Source of the DNA: an uncultured Eubacteriales bacterium
Lineage (GTDB): Bacteria; Bacillota; Clostridia; Oscillospirales; CAG-272
DNA length: 6,320 nucleotides
Direction of reading: 5' to 3'
Assembly (NCBI GenBank): GCA_934446285.1
Contig: CAKSEI010000092.1
Span: 1-6,320 of the forward strand
Shown: positions 1 through 5,475 of the stretch, piece by piece
How the letters are laid out: each line of letters opens with the position of its first letter
How positions within the stretch are numbered: position 1 is the first letter of the stretch
The notes under the pieces: model-generated
What the model saw: the letters and a program-made list of their open reading frames with translations, nothing else
The model's database searches: none
What the model was told of the DNA's origin: nothing
Program-made: the position numbers and the translations under genes

Positions 1-32
1 AAAGCCTGATTCCAAGCGGTTTTCGGGCATAG

Positions 33-72
33 AAAAAGTCCACCGTAATTCTATCAAAATTACGGTAGACTT
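33..72 (-). terminator. Intrinsic terminator of tRNA-Ser
   Basis: Read on the minus strand, a 15-base arm (72 to 58) pairs with a second arm (50 to 36) around a 7-base loop (57 to 51). All positions pair and only one pair is a G-T wobble. A run of five T follows (37 to 33), its first two bases shared with the stem. This is a textbook rho-independent terminator. The stem begins one base after the encoded CCA of the tRNA, so it clearly belongs to that gene. The plus strand has no T-run after the stem, so termination is one-way. I can assign nothing to bases 1-32. Confidence 0.92.
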
Positions 73-73
73 A

Positions 74-164
74 TGGCGGAGAAGGAGAGATTTGAACTCT
101 CGCGCCGGTTGCCCAGCCTACACCCTTAGCAGGGGCGCCTCTTCGGCCTCTTGAGTACTTCTCC
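74..164 (-). tRNA. tRNA-Ser, anticodon GCU
   Basis: This is a type II (long variable arm) tRNA that reads the serine codons AGC and AGU. The acceptor arm GGAGAAG (164 to 158) pairs fully with CTTCTCC (84 to 78). The discriminator base is G (77), as expected for serine, and the CCA end is encoded (76 to 74). The anticodon loop CTGCTAA carries GCT at 130 to 128 on a five-pair stem. The variable arm forms a GCTGG/CCGGC hairpin with a GCAA loop. The T arm is GAGAG, TTCAAAT, CTCTC. Every arm closes and nothing suggests a pseudogene. It has its own promoter at 213-241 and its own terminator at 33-72, so it is a single-gene transcription unit downstream of, and on the same strand as, the permease-acyltransferase operon. 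Confidence 0.97.
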
Positions 165-212
165 GTATCCGACGAAATGAAAAAACATATTCACTGCGTA
201 TGCAGTATTGAA

Positions 213-241
213 ATTATATCATATATGAAAAAAAGTTTCAA
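213..241 (-). promoter_or_regulatory. Promoter of tRNA-Ser
   Basis: On the minus strand TTGAAA (241 to 236) is followed after exactly 17 bases by a perfect TATAAT (218 to 213). Transcription would start near 206, giving a leader of about 42 bases before the mature tRNA 5' end at 164, to be removed by RNase P. The first leader bases contain a small inverted repeat, ACTGC-4-GCAGT (193-206). It may fold in the precursor or may be chance. A strong constitutive promoter is normal for a stable RNA gene. Confidence 0.88.
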
Positions 242-516
242 GGGGTTTTGGAATTTTTTCTTCTCCGAAAGAAAACTTTTCGCCGCGCTTCGGGTGAATA
301 CGGTATTACGGGAACTGCAAAACAGAAAACACACCGGAAAATTTAAGGCTGTGCTATGGCTTATGAGCAATGCTTTTGAAAAAATCCCGTCGCCTCTGCC
401 GTTGTTCTCTGCATATACTTTTCCGAAATATATGCAGAAAGGGCTTTAAAAATGCAGTAAAAGTAAAAGGCACGACCAAAGCATTTGTTAAAGCGACAGT
501 GATGGCACTCCTTTTA
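242..516. other. Non-coding stretch with inverted repeats
   Basis: No convincing gene lies between the tRNA promoter and the end of the acyltransferase gene. Open frames here lack ribosome binding sites, and the plus-strand ones run into the tRNA promoter or antisense into the acyltransferase. What is visible is an AT-rich stretch containing a perfect 10-base inverted repeat (408-438) and a second, wider one (462-518), plus a short AATAC-G-GTATT palindrome near 297-307. On the minus strand, the frame one base off the acyltransferase reads like hydrophobic protein from about 518 to 355 before a TAG, with no start codon or ribosome binding site. It could be a decayed gene end, a structured RNA or trailer, or a dispersed repeat. 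I cannot tell which from one copy. Confidence 0.4.
408..438. repeat. 10-bp perfect inverted repeat
   Basis: TCTGCATATA (408-417) and TATATGCAGA (429-438) are exact reverse complements around an 11-base spacer. Neither strand has a T-run after it, so it is not a normal intrinsic terminator. It could be a hairpin in the 3' trailer of the acyltransferase message or a binding site for a dimeric protein. No function can be assigned. Confidence 0.6.
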
Positions 517-518
517 CT
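462..518 (-). terminator. Possible weak terminator after acyltransferase
   Basis: AGTAAAAGG (minus strand, 518 to 510, including part of the acyltransferase stop codon) is complementary to CCTTTTACT (470 to 462), with 39 bases between. T-rich sequence follows on the minus strand. As a terminator it is poor: the stem is short and AT-rich, the loop long, and the T-tract interrupted. No better terminator for this operon is visible before the tRNA promoter. It may instead be part of a larger fold or a repeat element. Confidence 0.3.
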
Positions 519-1650
519 AAAGCTTTTTGCGCAGCTTTTTCGTGAAAAAGCCGCTGAGTGCGGATACGCCCTTTACTATGATGTCGTACAGCGTGTTGAG
601 CACGCCCGATATCGCGAGGGCGCACAGCGCGACGAAAAACACCGTGACGGGTGCCCATTTAAATCTGTCGGCAATCTCGGGTATGCGCTCGCGCAGTCGG
701 ACATATGTATATGCGTCTACGACGTCGGACACGACATAAGCACCGAAGGTCCAGAGAGATATTTTCGATAAAATAAATTTTACGGGACGGGCAAGGCGCG
801 TGAGGTCGAGCTTCTGAAAGAACGAGAAGATAAGCACGGCGGGGATGAGCACGAGCAGCGACGCATTTGTGATAAACGCGCCGAAGAAAAATTTATCTCC
901 GCGCAGTCTGTAGAAATTGTACGCGCCGATAAGGACAACCGTTGCGACGGTGAGAGGAAAGAGGTATCTCTTCTTCATCTTTAAAGGATATTCACGCAGA
1001 TAGCTGCCGAGGAAGAAATAGGTTATCGGATATATTCCCGTCCACCAGTCAGGGATGAGCTGGTTGTACGCGCCCGAGGAGGACGGCGTGAGCCACCACT
1101 CCGCGCTGCCGAATCTGAATGAGTTGATTACGCCGGGCAGCGCCGTCGTGACAATGAGCGTGAGGACAAGCGCGGTCTTACCTCCGCGGCTCTTCATGCC
1201 GTGGTATGCCGCATTGAGAAACGGTATGAGCAGAAAAAGTCCGAGATACATCTCGACGTACCACGAGTAGCCGCTCGCAGTGAAGTCGAGGATTTTCATT
1301 ATGCACTTTAAGATATTCTTTGAGTAGTCGTAGTATATTATCTTGTACAAAAGGCAGACGGCACTTGCCGCAACGTAAATCACGAGAGTATGTATAACTC
1401 CCTTATAATACCCGAGCGAGAGCGTTTTATTTGTCATAAGATAGCCCGTGAGCATAACGAAAAGCGCGACACAGGTATTGAAAAGCGCATAGGCGATATT
1501 CATAATGAACATTGCGCGCCCCTCGGTCACAAGTTCTCTGTAGCCCGAGTTTACATAAAAATGCACGCACACGACGAAAAAGAATGCCGTTATTCTCAAC
1601 AGGTCAAGTGCGGGATTGCGGAGGCTTTTTGCTTTCGGAATTGTATTCAT
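517..1650 (-). CDS. Integral-membrane acyltransferase (Acyl_transf_3)
   Basis: The 377-residue protein is a polytopic membrane protein of the acyltransferase-3 family (OafA/WecH-like). Members usually transfer acetyl or other acyl groups from the cytoplasmic acyl-CoA pool to sugars or cell-envelope glycans. Seen here: the family's N-terminal motif DLLRITAFFFVVCVHF (residues 16-31) with Arg19 and probable catalytic His30, FVMLTGYLM (64-72), SWYVEMYLGLFLLIPFLN (129-146) and about ten hydrophobic segments ending in a basic tail. Near the C-terminus, where many relatives read TFGIYLIH, it has TFGAYVVS, so that histidine is absent. The ATG at 1650 follows AAGGAG with a five-base gap. That ribosome binding site starts inside the stop codon of the upstream permease gene, indicating one operon with likely coupling. 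The gene ends TAG TAA. The acceptor is unknown, and no polysaccharide gene is nearby to suggest one. Confidence 0.9.
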   Translation of the reverse strand: MNTIPKAKSLRNPALDLLRITAFFFVVCVHFYVNSGYRELVTEGRAMFIMNIAYALFNTCVALFVMLTGYLMTNKTLSLGYYKGVIHTLVIYVAASAVCLLYKIIYYDYSKNILKCIMKILDFTASGYSWYVEMYLGLFLLIPFLNAAYHGMKSRGGKTALVLTLIVTTALPGVINSFRFGSAEWWLTPSSSGAYNQLIPDWWTGIYPITYFFLGSYLREYPLKMKKRYLFPLTVATVVLIGAYNFYRLRGDKFFFGAFITNASLLVLIPAVLIFSFFQKLDLTRLARPVKFILSKISLWTFGAYVVSDVVDAYTYVRLRERIPEIADRFKWAPVTVFFVALCALAISGVLNTLYDIIVKGVSALSGFFTKKLRKKL

Positions 1651-1659
1651 TTTTTCTCC

Positions 1660-2601
1660 TTATCGGACAATCAGTGTCAAAAGCGGGATGGTAAACGAGC
1701 ATAAAAGGGTCGAGACGAGTATACAGTCGGCTGAAAAAGAGGCTTCCTTTCCGTGGATTTCGGCAAGGCTGAGGATTATCGCGGCGCACGGCACACCCGA
1801 GAGCACGGTAAGGCCGGAAACGAATATCTGCGGCAGAGGCATAAAACGCACGAGCGTATAAGAGAAAAGCGGGAAAACAAGCAGCTTACCGAGTGCTGCC
1901 GCGTATACGGCAGGATTTGAGAACGCGCGCTTGATAGGAGCGCTCGCAAGTCGTATACCGAGTATAATCATGCACAGCGGAGTTGTCATCCCGCCGACGG
2001 TTTTTATCGCGCCGATGAGTGCCTCGGGAAAGAAATTTTTCGCGCCTAAGAAGTAGCACGGCAGCGATATTGCCGCCCCGAGCACGGTCGGAGTGAATAT
2101 CGCACTGCGCAGCGACATATATTTCCTGTCGCCCGTTATGCAGAAAACTCCCGCCGTAAAGACTATCAGGTTCATGGATATCATGTACATCGCCGAGTAG
2201 CACACCGCCTCGGGGCTGTCCGGGAACATGGCACGCACGATAGGCATACCGAAGAAGCCTACATTTCCCATGACCGAGGCGCAGGCGGCGACCCGCGACG
2301 ATGGGAGCACCTCGCGTTTCCTGCCCGCAAGGTGAATGAAAGCAAGGCATATGCCGAGAAAAAGCGCCTGACATACAAGAGAAACGGCAAAGAAGAGACC
2401 CATCCCTGTGAATTCCGCCCTGTCGTAGTCGAGCGACAGAAAGGCGGAGAGCATGAGAAAGGGCGTACCTATATATACGAGCACGGAAGAAAGAGTCGGC
2501 AGATGCCCCGGCTCCGCCCTGCCTATTTTCTTTAAGATATACCCCGGGACAAGGTAAAAGAGTGTGGTAAGTACGTTTGTTAAAGCTATTCCGAATTCCA
2601 T
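1660..2601 (-). CDS. AEC family transporter (auxin efflux carrier type)
   Basis: The 313-residue membrane protein belongs to the AEC (Mem_trans) family of secondary carriers. Bacterial members such as MleP and MdcF export or import small organic acids, and most others have no known substrate. Evidence: about ten membrane segments in two halves, each half carrying a family hallmark. These are GNVGFFGMPIV (residues 112-122) and TTPLCMIILGIRLA (206-219). The C-terminal part, GVPCAAIILSLAE (269-281) followed by LVSTLLCSFTIPL (295-307), also fits. Length is normal. The ATG at 2601 has GAGGA six bases upstream (2612 to 2608). It is first in a two-gene operon, nine bases ahead of the acyltransferase, and divergent from argG. 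The divergence alone does not show an arginine-related role, and the substrate cannot be predicted. Confidence 0.93.
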   Translation of the reverse strand: MEFGIALTNVLTTLFYLVPGYILKKIGRAEPGHLPTLSSVLVYIGTPFLMLSAFLSLDYDRAEFTGMGLFFAVSLVCQALFLGICLAFIHLAGRKREVLPSSRVAACASVMGNVGFFGMPIVRAMFPDSPEAVCYSAMYMISMNLIVFTAGVFCITGDRKYMSLRSAIFTPTVLGAAISLPCYFLGAKNFFPEALIGAIKTVGGMTTPLCMIILGIRLASAPIKRAFSNPAVYAAALGKLLVFPLFSYTLVRFMPLPQIFVSGLTVLSGVPCAAIILSLAEIHGKEASFSADCILVSTLLCSFTIPLLTLIVR

Positions 2602-2619
2602 TTTTTATCCTCATCCTAT

Positions 2620-2648
2620 ATTATATAACTTTTCGACACTTACCGCAA
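2620..2648 (-). promoter_or_regulatory. Promoter of the permease-acyltransferase operon
   Basis: On the minus strand a perfect TATAAT (2625 to 2620) is preceded after 17 bases by TTGCGG (2648 to 2643), which keeps only the TTG of the -35 consensus. The expected start near 2613 leaves a leader of only about 12 bases, with the ribosome binding site GAGGA at its very 5' end. That is unusually short, so the true start may differ or initiation may be weak. Confidence 0.5.
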
Positions 2649-2679
2649 TAGCGTGCGGCGCAAAAAAACGACGGAAAAA

Positions 2680-2717
2680 GGCTCGAGCCGCCGAATATAA
2701 GCCGCCGAAACGCCGAA
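2680..2717. repeat. Palindrome and GCCGAA repeats in divergent region
   Basis: GGCTCGAGCC (2680-2689) is a perfect 10-base palindrome. It runs into three direct copies of GCCGAA at 2690-2695, 2704-2709 and 2712-2717. The first two copies belong to a longer GCCGCCGAA repeat (2687-2695 and 2701-2709). The cluster lies upstream of both divergent promoters, where an activator or repressor could act on either side. The pattern is visible, but any regulatory role is inference, and simple GC-rich drift is also possible. Confidence 0.35.
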
Positions 2718-2752
2718 AACACAATTTTTGCGAGAAAATATTCATTTACCTA

Positions 2753-2781
2753 TTGACAATCGGGCTTGTACGATGTATAAT
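2753..2781 (+). promoter_or_regulatory. Perfect sigma-A promoter of the arg operon
   Basis: TTGACA (2753-2758) and TATAAT (2776-2781) both match the housekeeping consensus at every position, with the ideal 17-base spacer. Transcription should start near 2788, giving a leader of about 37 bases before the argG ATG. A promoter this strong on a biosynthetic operon implies tight repression when arginine is plentiful, which fits the candidate operators overlapping it. Confidence 0.92.
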
Positions 2782-2807
2782 ACATGCATAAAGCGAATAA
2801 ATATACA
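2773..2807 (+). promoter_or_regulatory. Candidate tandem ARG boxes (ArgR/AhrC operator)
   Basis: CGAATAAATATACA (2794-2807) matches the ARG-box core TGAATwwwwATTCA at 12 of 14 positions and lies just downstream of the expected start. About 20 bases upstream, centre to centre, TGTAT (2774-2778) and ATGCA (2784-2788) are half-site-like, although five rather than four bases separate them. This region also contains the perfect palindrome ATGTATAATACAT (2773-2785) over the -10 element. Paired ARG boxes spaced about two helical turns apart, covering the -10 and start, are typical of hexameric ArgR binding. The sequence match is direct observation; the repressor's identity is inference because no argR gene is in view. 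Confidence 0.5.
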
Positions 2808-2824
2808 CATTGCGGAGGCATGAA

Positions 2825-4045
2825 ATGAATAAACAGGATATAAAAAAGGTTGTGCTTGCATATTCCGGAGGACTTGACACTTCGATAATAATACCGTGGC
2901 TTAAGGAAAACTACAACAACTGCGAGGTTATCGCGGTATCGGGAAACGTCGGTCAGGCGGACGAGCTTGACGGACTTGAGGAGAAGGCGCTCAAGACGGG
3001 TGCATCAAAGCTCTACGTGCTCGACCTGACCGACGAATATGTAGACGACTTTATCATACCGACCATGAAGGCGGGAGCTGTATACGAGGACTATCTGCTC
3101 GGCACGTCGCACGCGCGTCCGTGCATTGCAAAGGCTCTCGCCGAGGTCGCGATAAAGGAGGGGGCGGATGCAATCTGCCACGGCTGCACGGGCAAGGGCA
3201 ACGACCAGGTGCGCTTTGAGCTTGCCCTCAAGTATTTCGCACCGAATATGCCGATAATCGCTCCGTGGCGTGAGTGGGACATAAAGAGCCGCGACGAGGA
3301 GATAGACTACGCCGAGGCGCATAACATCCCGCTCAAGATAAACCGCGAGACCAACTACTCAAAGGATAAGAACCTCTGGCATCTGTCGCACGAGGGACTT
3401 GACCTCGAGGATACGGGCAACGAGCCGAACTACGAGAAGCCCGGATTCCTTGAGATGGGTGTCTCTCCGATTGACGCGCCCGACAAGCCGACATATATCA
3501 CCCTTGAGTTTGAAAAGGGCATTCCCACGGCGCTCGACGGCGTGAAGATGAGCGCAAAGGATATAATCCTCAAGCTCAATGAAGTGGGCGGCGCAAACGG
3601 CATAGGAATTATCGACATAGTGGAGAACCGTCTCGTCGGAATGAAGTGCCGCGGCGTATACGAGACTCCCGGCGGAGCTATTCTTTACAAGGCGCATGAG
3701 ACGCTTGAAAGCATATGCCTTGACAAGCTGACCATGCACGAGAAGCAGAAGCTGTCGGTGACCTTCGCCGAGCTTGTATACAACGGACAGTGGTTCACTC
3801 CCCTGCGCGAGGCGCTCAGCGCCTTTGTCGACAAGACACAGGAAAAGGTCACGGGCAAGGTCAAACTCAAGCTCTACAAGGGAAATATCATCAAGGCGGG
3901 CGTGTGGAGCGACTATTCGCTGTACAGCGAGGAGATAGCCACATTCGGCGAGAGCGACTACGACCAGACCGACGCTACGGGCTTTATCAACCTCTACGGT
4001 CTTCCGATAAAGGTTCAGGCAATAGTTGACGGCAAAAACAAGTAA
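2825..4045 (+). CDS. argG: Argininosuccinate synthase
   Basis: Cytoplasmic enzyme that joins citrulline and aspartate with ATP to give argininosuccinate, AMP and pyrophosphate, the penultimate step of arginine synthesis. The 406-residue product has the usual family length. Visible signatures are the ATP pyrophosphatase loop AYSGGLDTS (residues 12-20), GTSHARPCIAK (93-103), the substrate-binding stretch GCTGKGNDQVRFE (120-132), NLWHLSHEG (183-191) and ENRLVGMKCRGVYETPGG (267-284). The chosen ATG at 2825 has GGAGG six bases upstream (2814-2818). The in-frame TTG at 2810 lies ahead of that site and is rejected, and the ATG at 2820 meets a stop after two codons. It is first in the arg operon, behind a perfect promoter with candidate ARG boxes. 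No anomaly is seen in the coding region. Confidence 0.98.
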   Translation: MNKQDIKKVVLAYSGGLDTSIIIPWLKENYNNCEVIAVSGNVGQADELDGLEEKALKTGASKLYVLDLTDEYVDDFIIPTMKAGAVYEDYLLGTSHARPCIAKALAEVAIKEGADAICHGCTGKGNDQVRFELALKYFAPNMPIIAPWREWDIKSRDEEIDYAEAHNIPLKINRETNYSKDKNLWHLSHEGLDLEDTGNEPNYEKPGFLEMGVSPIDAPDKPTYITLEFEKGIPTALDGVKMSAKDIILKLNEVGGANGIGIIDIVENRLVGMKCRGVYETPGGAILYKAHETLESICLDKLTMHEKQKLSVTFAELVYNGQWFTPLREALSAFVDKTQEKVTGKVKLKLYKGNIIKAGVWSDYSLYSEEIATFGESDYDQTDATGFINLYGLPIKVQAIVDGKNK

Positions 4046-4050
4046 TATCG

Positions 4051-4085
4051 GCTGCTCTGCCCGCGAAACGGCAGAGCGGCTTTTT
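4051..4085 (+). terminator. Intercistronic terminator-like hairpin, argG-argH
   Basis: GCTGCTCTGCC (4051-4061) pairs with GGCAGAGCGGC (4070-4080) over 11 pairs including one wobble, with an 8-base loop, followed by five T (4081-4085). It begins six bases after the argG stop codon. The T-run is short and passes straight into GGGAG, the argH ribosome binding site. argH has no convincing promoter of its own, so some polymerases must read through. The likely effect is partial termination or 3'-end protection that leaves more argG than argHC message. Confidence 0.75.
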
Positions 4086-4098
4086 GGGAGTATTTGAC

Positions 4099-5475
4099 AT
4101 GAGTAAAATGTGGGCAGGCAGGACGAGCGGCGCGACCGCAAAGGCAGCCGACGAATTCAATTCGTCGATTGCCGTTGACAGCCGTATGTTCGAGGAGGAT
4201 ATAAAGGGGAGCATAGCGCACGCAGCCATGCTCGGCGAGCGCGGAATTATTACGTCCGAGGAGAGCGCGCGGATTATTTCCGCTCTCGGCGGGATTCTTG
4301 ACGATATAAAGAGCGGGGTGCTTGTAATTGACCCCGAGGCGGAGGACATTCATATGTTCGTCGAGCAGGTTCTGACCGAGCGCATAGGAGACACGGGAAA
4401 GAAGCTGCATACGGCGCGCAGCCGCAATGACCAGGTTGCTCTCGACCTGCGTATGTGGCTCAAGGGTGCAATTTTCGCTTTAAAGGAAAAAACGGAGGAG
4501 CTGATATATGCGCTCACTTGCCGTGCGGAGGAATACAAGGCGGCGATAATGCCGGGCTACACGCATCTGCAGCGGGCGCAGCCGATAACCTTCGGTCATC
4601 ATCTCATGGCTTACGCGTCAATGCTGCTCCGCGATACGGACAGACTGCACGACTGCGCGGTGCGCATGAATATAAGCCCGATAGGAAGCTGTGCGCTCGC
4701 GGGTACTACGTATGATACCGACAGGGTGAGCGAGTCGGCGGCACTCGGCTTTGACGGAGCGTGCATAAATTCTCTCGACGGAGTGTCTGACAGGGACTTC
4801 GCGGTGGAATTTATTTCCGATGTGTCTCTTCTCATGATGCACCTCTCTCGCCTCGCAGAGGAGACGGTGCTTTGGTCGAGCTGGGAGTTTCACTTTATAG
4901 AGCTTGACGACGCATACACGACCGGTTCCTCCATAATGCCGCAGAAGAAAAATCCGGACATGGCGGAGCTTGTCCGCGGTAAGACGGGACGCGTGTACGG
5001 CGACCTTGTATCGCTGCTCACAACCTTAAAGGGGCTGCCGCTCGCGTATAACAAGGATATGCAGGAGGACAAGGAATGCGTCTTTGACGCGTATGATACG
5101 GCTCTTGCCTGCGTCGATATATTTACGGGAATGATAAAGACAATGCGCGCCTGCACCGACAGCATGAGAGCGGCGGCGGAAAAGGGCTTTATAAATGCCA
5201 CCGATCTTGCTGACTATCTTGTGAAAAAGGGGCTGCCCTTCCGCGAGGCATATAAGATATCGGGCGGGATCGTCGCCTACTGCATAGAAAAAGGCAAGAT
5301 TCTCGAGGGACTTTCCCTTGACGAATACAGGAGCATGTGCCCGGTGATAGACGGGGATGTCTTCGCGGCGGTAGACCTTGACGAATGCGTGAAAAAGAGA
5401 GTGAGCTACGGCGGCACCGGCGTTGCCTCTGTTGAAATGCAGATAAAGACCGTGAGAGAGAAGCTCGGAAGATGA
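4099..5475 (+). CDS. argH: Argininosuccinate lyase
   Basis: Cytoplasmic homotetrameric enzyme that splits argininosuccinate into arginine and fumarate, the last step of the pathway. It belongs to the fumarase/aspartase superfamily. The 458-residue product is of normal length and carries the lyase signatures HTARSRNDQ (residues 104-112), GYTHLQRAQP (153-162, with the conserved His155) and GSSIMPQKKNP (276-286), whose flexible loop supplies the catalytic serine. The N-terminal MWAGRTSG is a family-typical opening. The ATG at 4099 has GGGAG (4086-4090) eight bases upstream. An in-frame TTG at 4084 lies inside the terminator T-run and is rejected, and an ATG at 4108 is possible but badly spaced. 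It lies 53 bases after argG, with a hairpin between, and its TGA overlaps the ATG of argC. Confidence 0.98.
   Translation: MSKMWAGRTSGATAKAADEFNSSIAVDSRMFEEDIKGSIAHAAMLGERGIITSEESARIISALGGILDDIKSGVLVIDPEAEDIHMFVEQVLTERIGDTGKKLHTARSRNDQVALDLRMWLKGAIFALKEKTEELIYALTCRAEEYKAAIMPGYTHLQRAQPITFGHHLMAYASMLLRDTDRLHDCAVRMNISPIGSCALAGTTYDTDRVSESAALGFDGACINSLDGVSDRDFAVEFISDVSLLMMHLSRLAEETVLWSSWEFHFIELDDAYTTGSSIMPQKKNPDMAELVRGKTGRVYGDLVSLLTTLKGLPLAYNKDMQEDKECVFDAYDTALACVDIFTGMIKTMRACTDSMRAAAEKGFINATDLADYLVKKGLPFREAYKISGGIVAYCIEKGKILEGLSLDEYRSMCPVIDGDVFAAVDLDECVKKRVSYGGTGVASVEMQIKTVREKLGR

Noticed and set aside
1..76. Possible integration (att) site at the 3' end of the tRNA-Ser gene
   Set aside because: tRNA-Ser genes are common integration targets, but no integrase gene and no second copy of the tRNA end are visible in the window.
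2..151. An open reading across the tRNA that gives a peptide with RRRRDLNSRAGC
   Set aside because: This is the familiar false translation of the antisense strand of a tRNA-Ser gene and its terminator, with no start signal.
177..771. Two overlapping plus-strand reading frames (177-449 and 370-771) that could be small proteins
   Set aside because: The first covers the tRNA promoter and the second runs antisense into the acyltransferase. Neither has a ribosome binding site or a recognisable motif.
1886..2614. A 242-codon minus-strand frame starting just ahead of the permease
   Set aside because: It is the permease gene read one frame off, rich in Arg and Gly. The permease frame shows AEC hallmarks and a well-spaced ribosome binding site.
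2564..2791. A 75-codon plus-strand frame across the divergent promoter region
   Set aside because: It overlaps the permease start, both promoters and the operator candidates, and has no homology-like features.
2820..2828. A two-codon upstream frame ATG AAA TGA overlapping the argG start
   Set aside because: Its ATG is only one base from GGAGG, too close for initiation. The overlap with the argG start is probably incidental.
4094..4099. TTGACA just ahead of the argH start as a possible internal promoter
   Set aside because: No -10 element lies at a workable distance, and transcription from it would begin inside argH.
3359..4141. A 260-codon minus-strand open frame opposite argG
   Set aside because: It is a shadow of the codon bias of argG, which has full family motifs on the other strand. 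It has no ribosome binding site or protein-family features.
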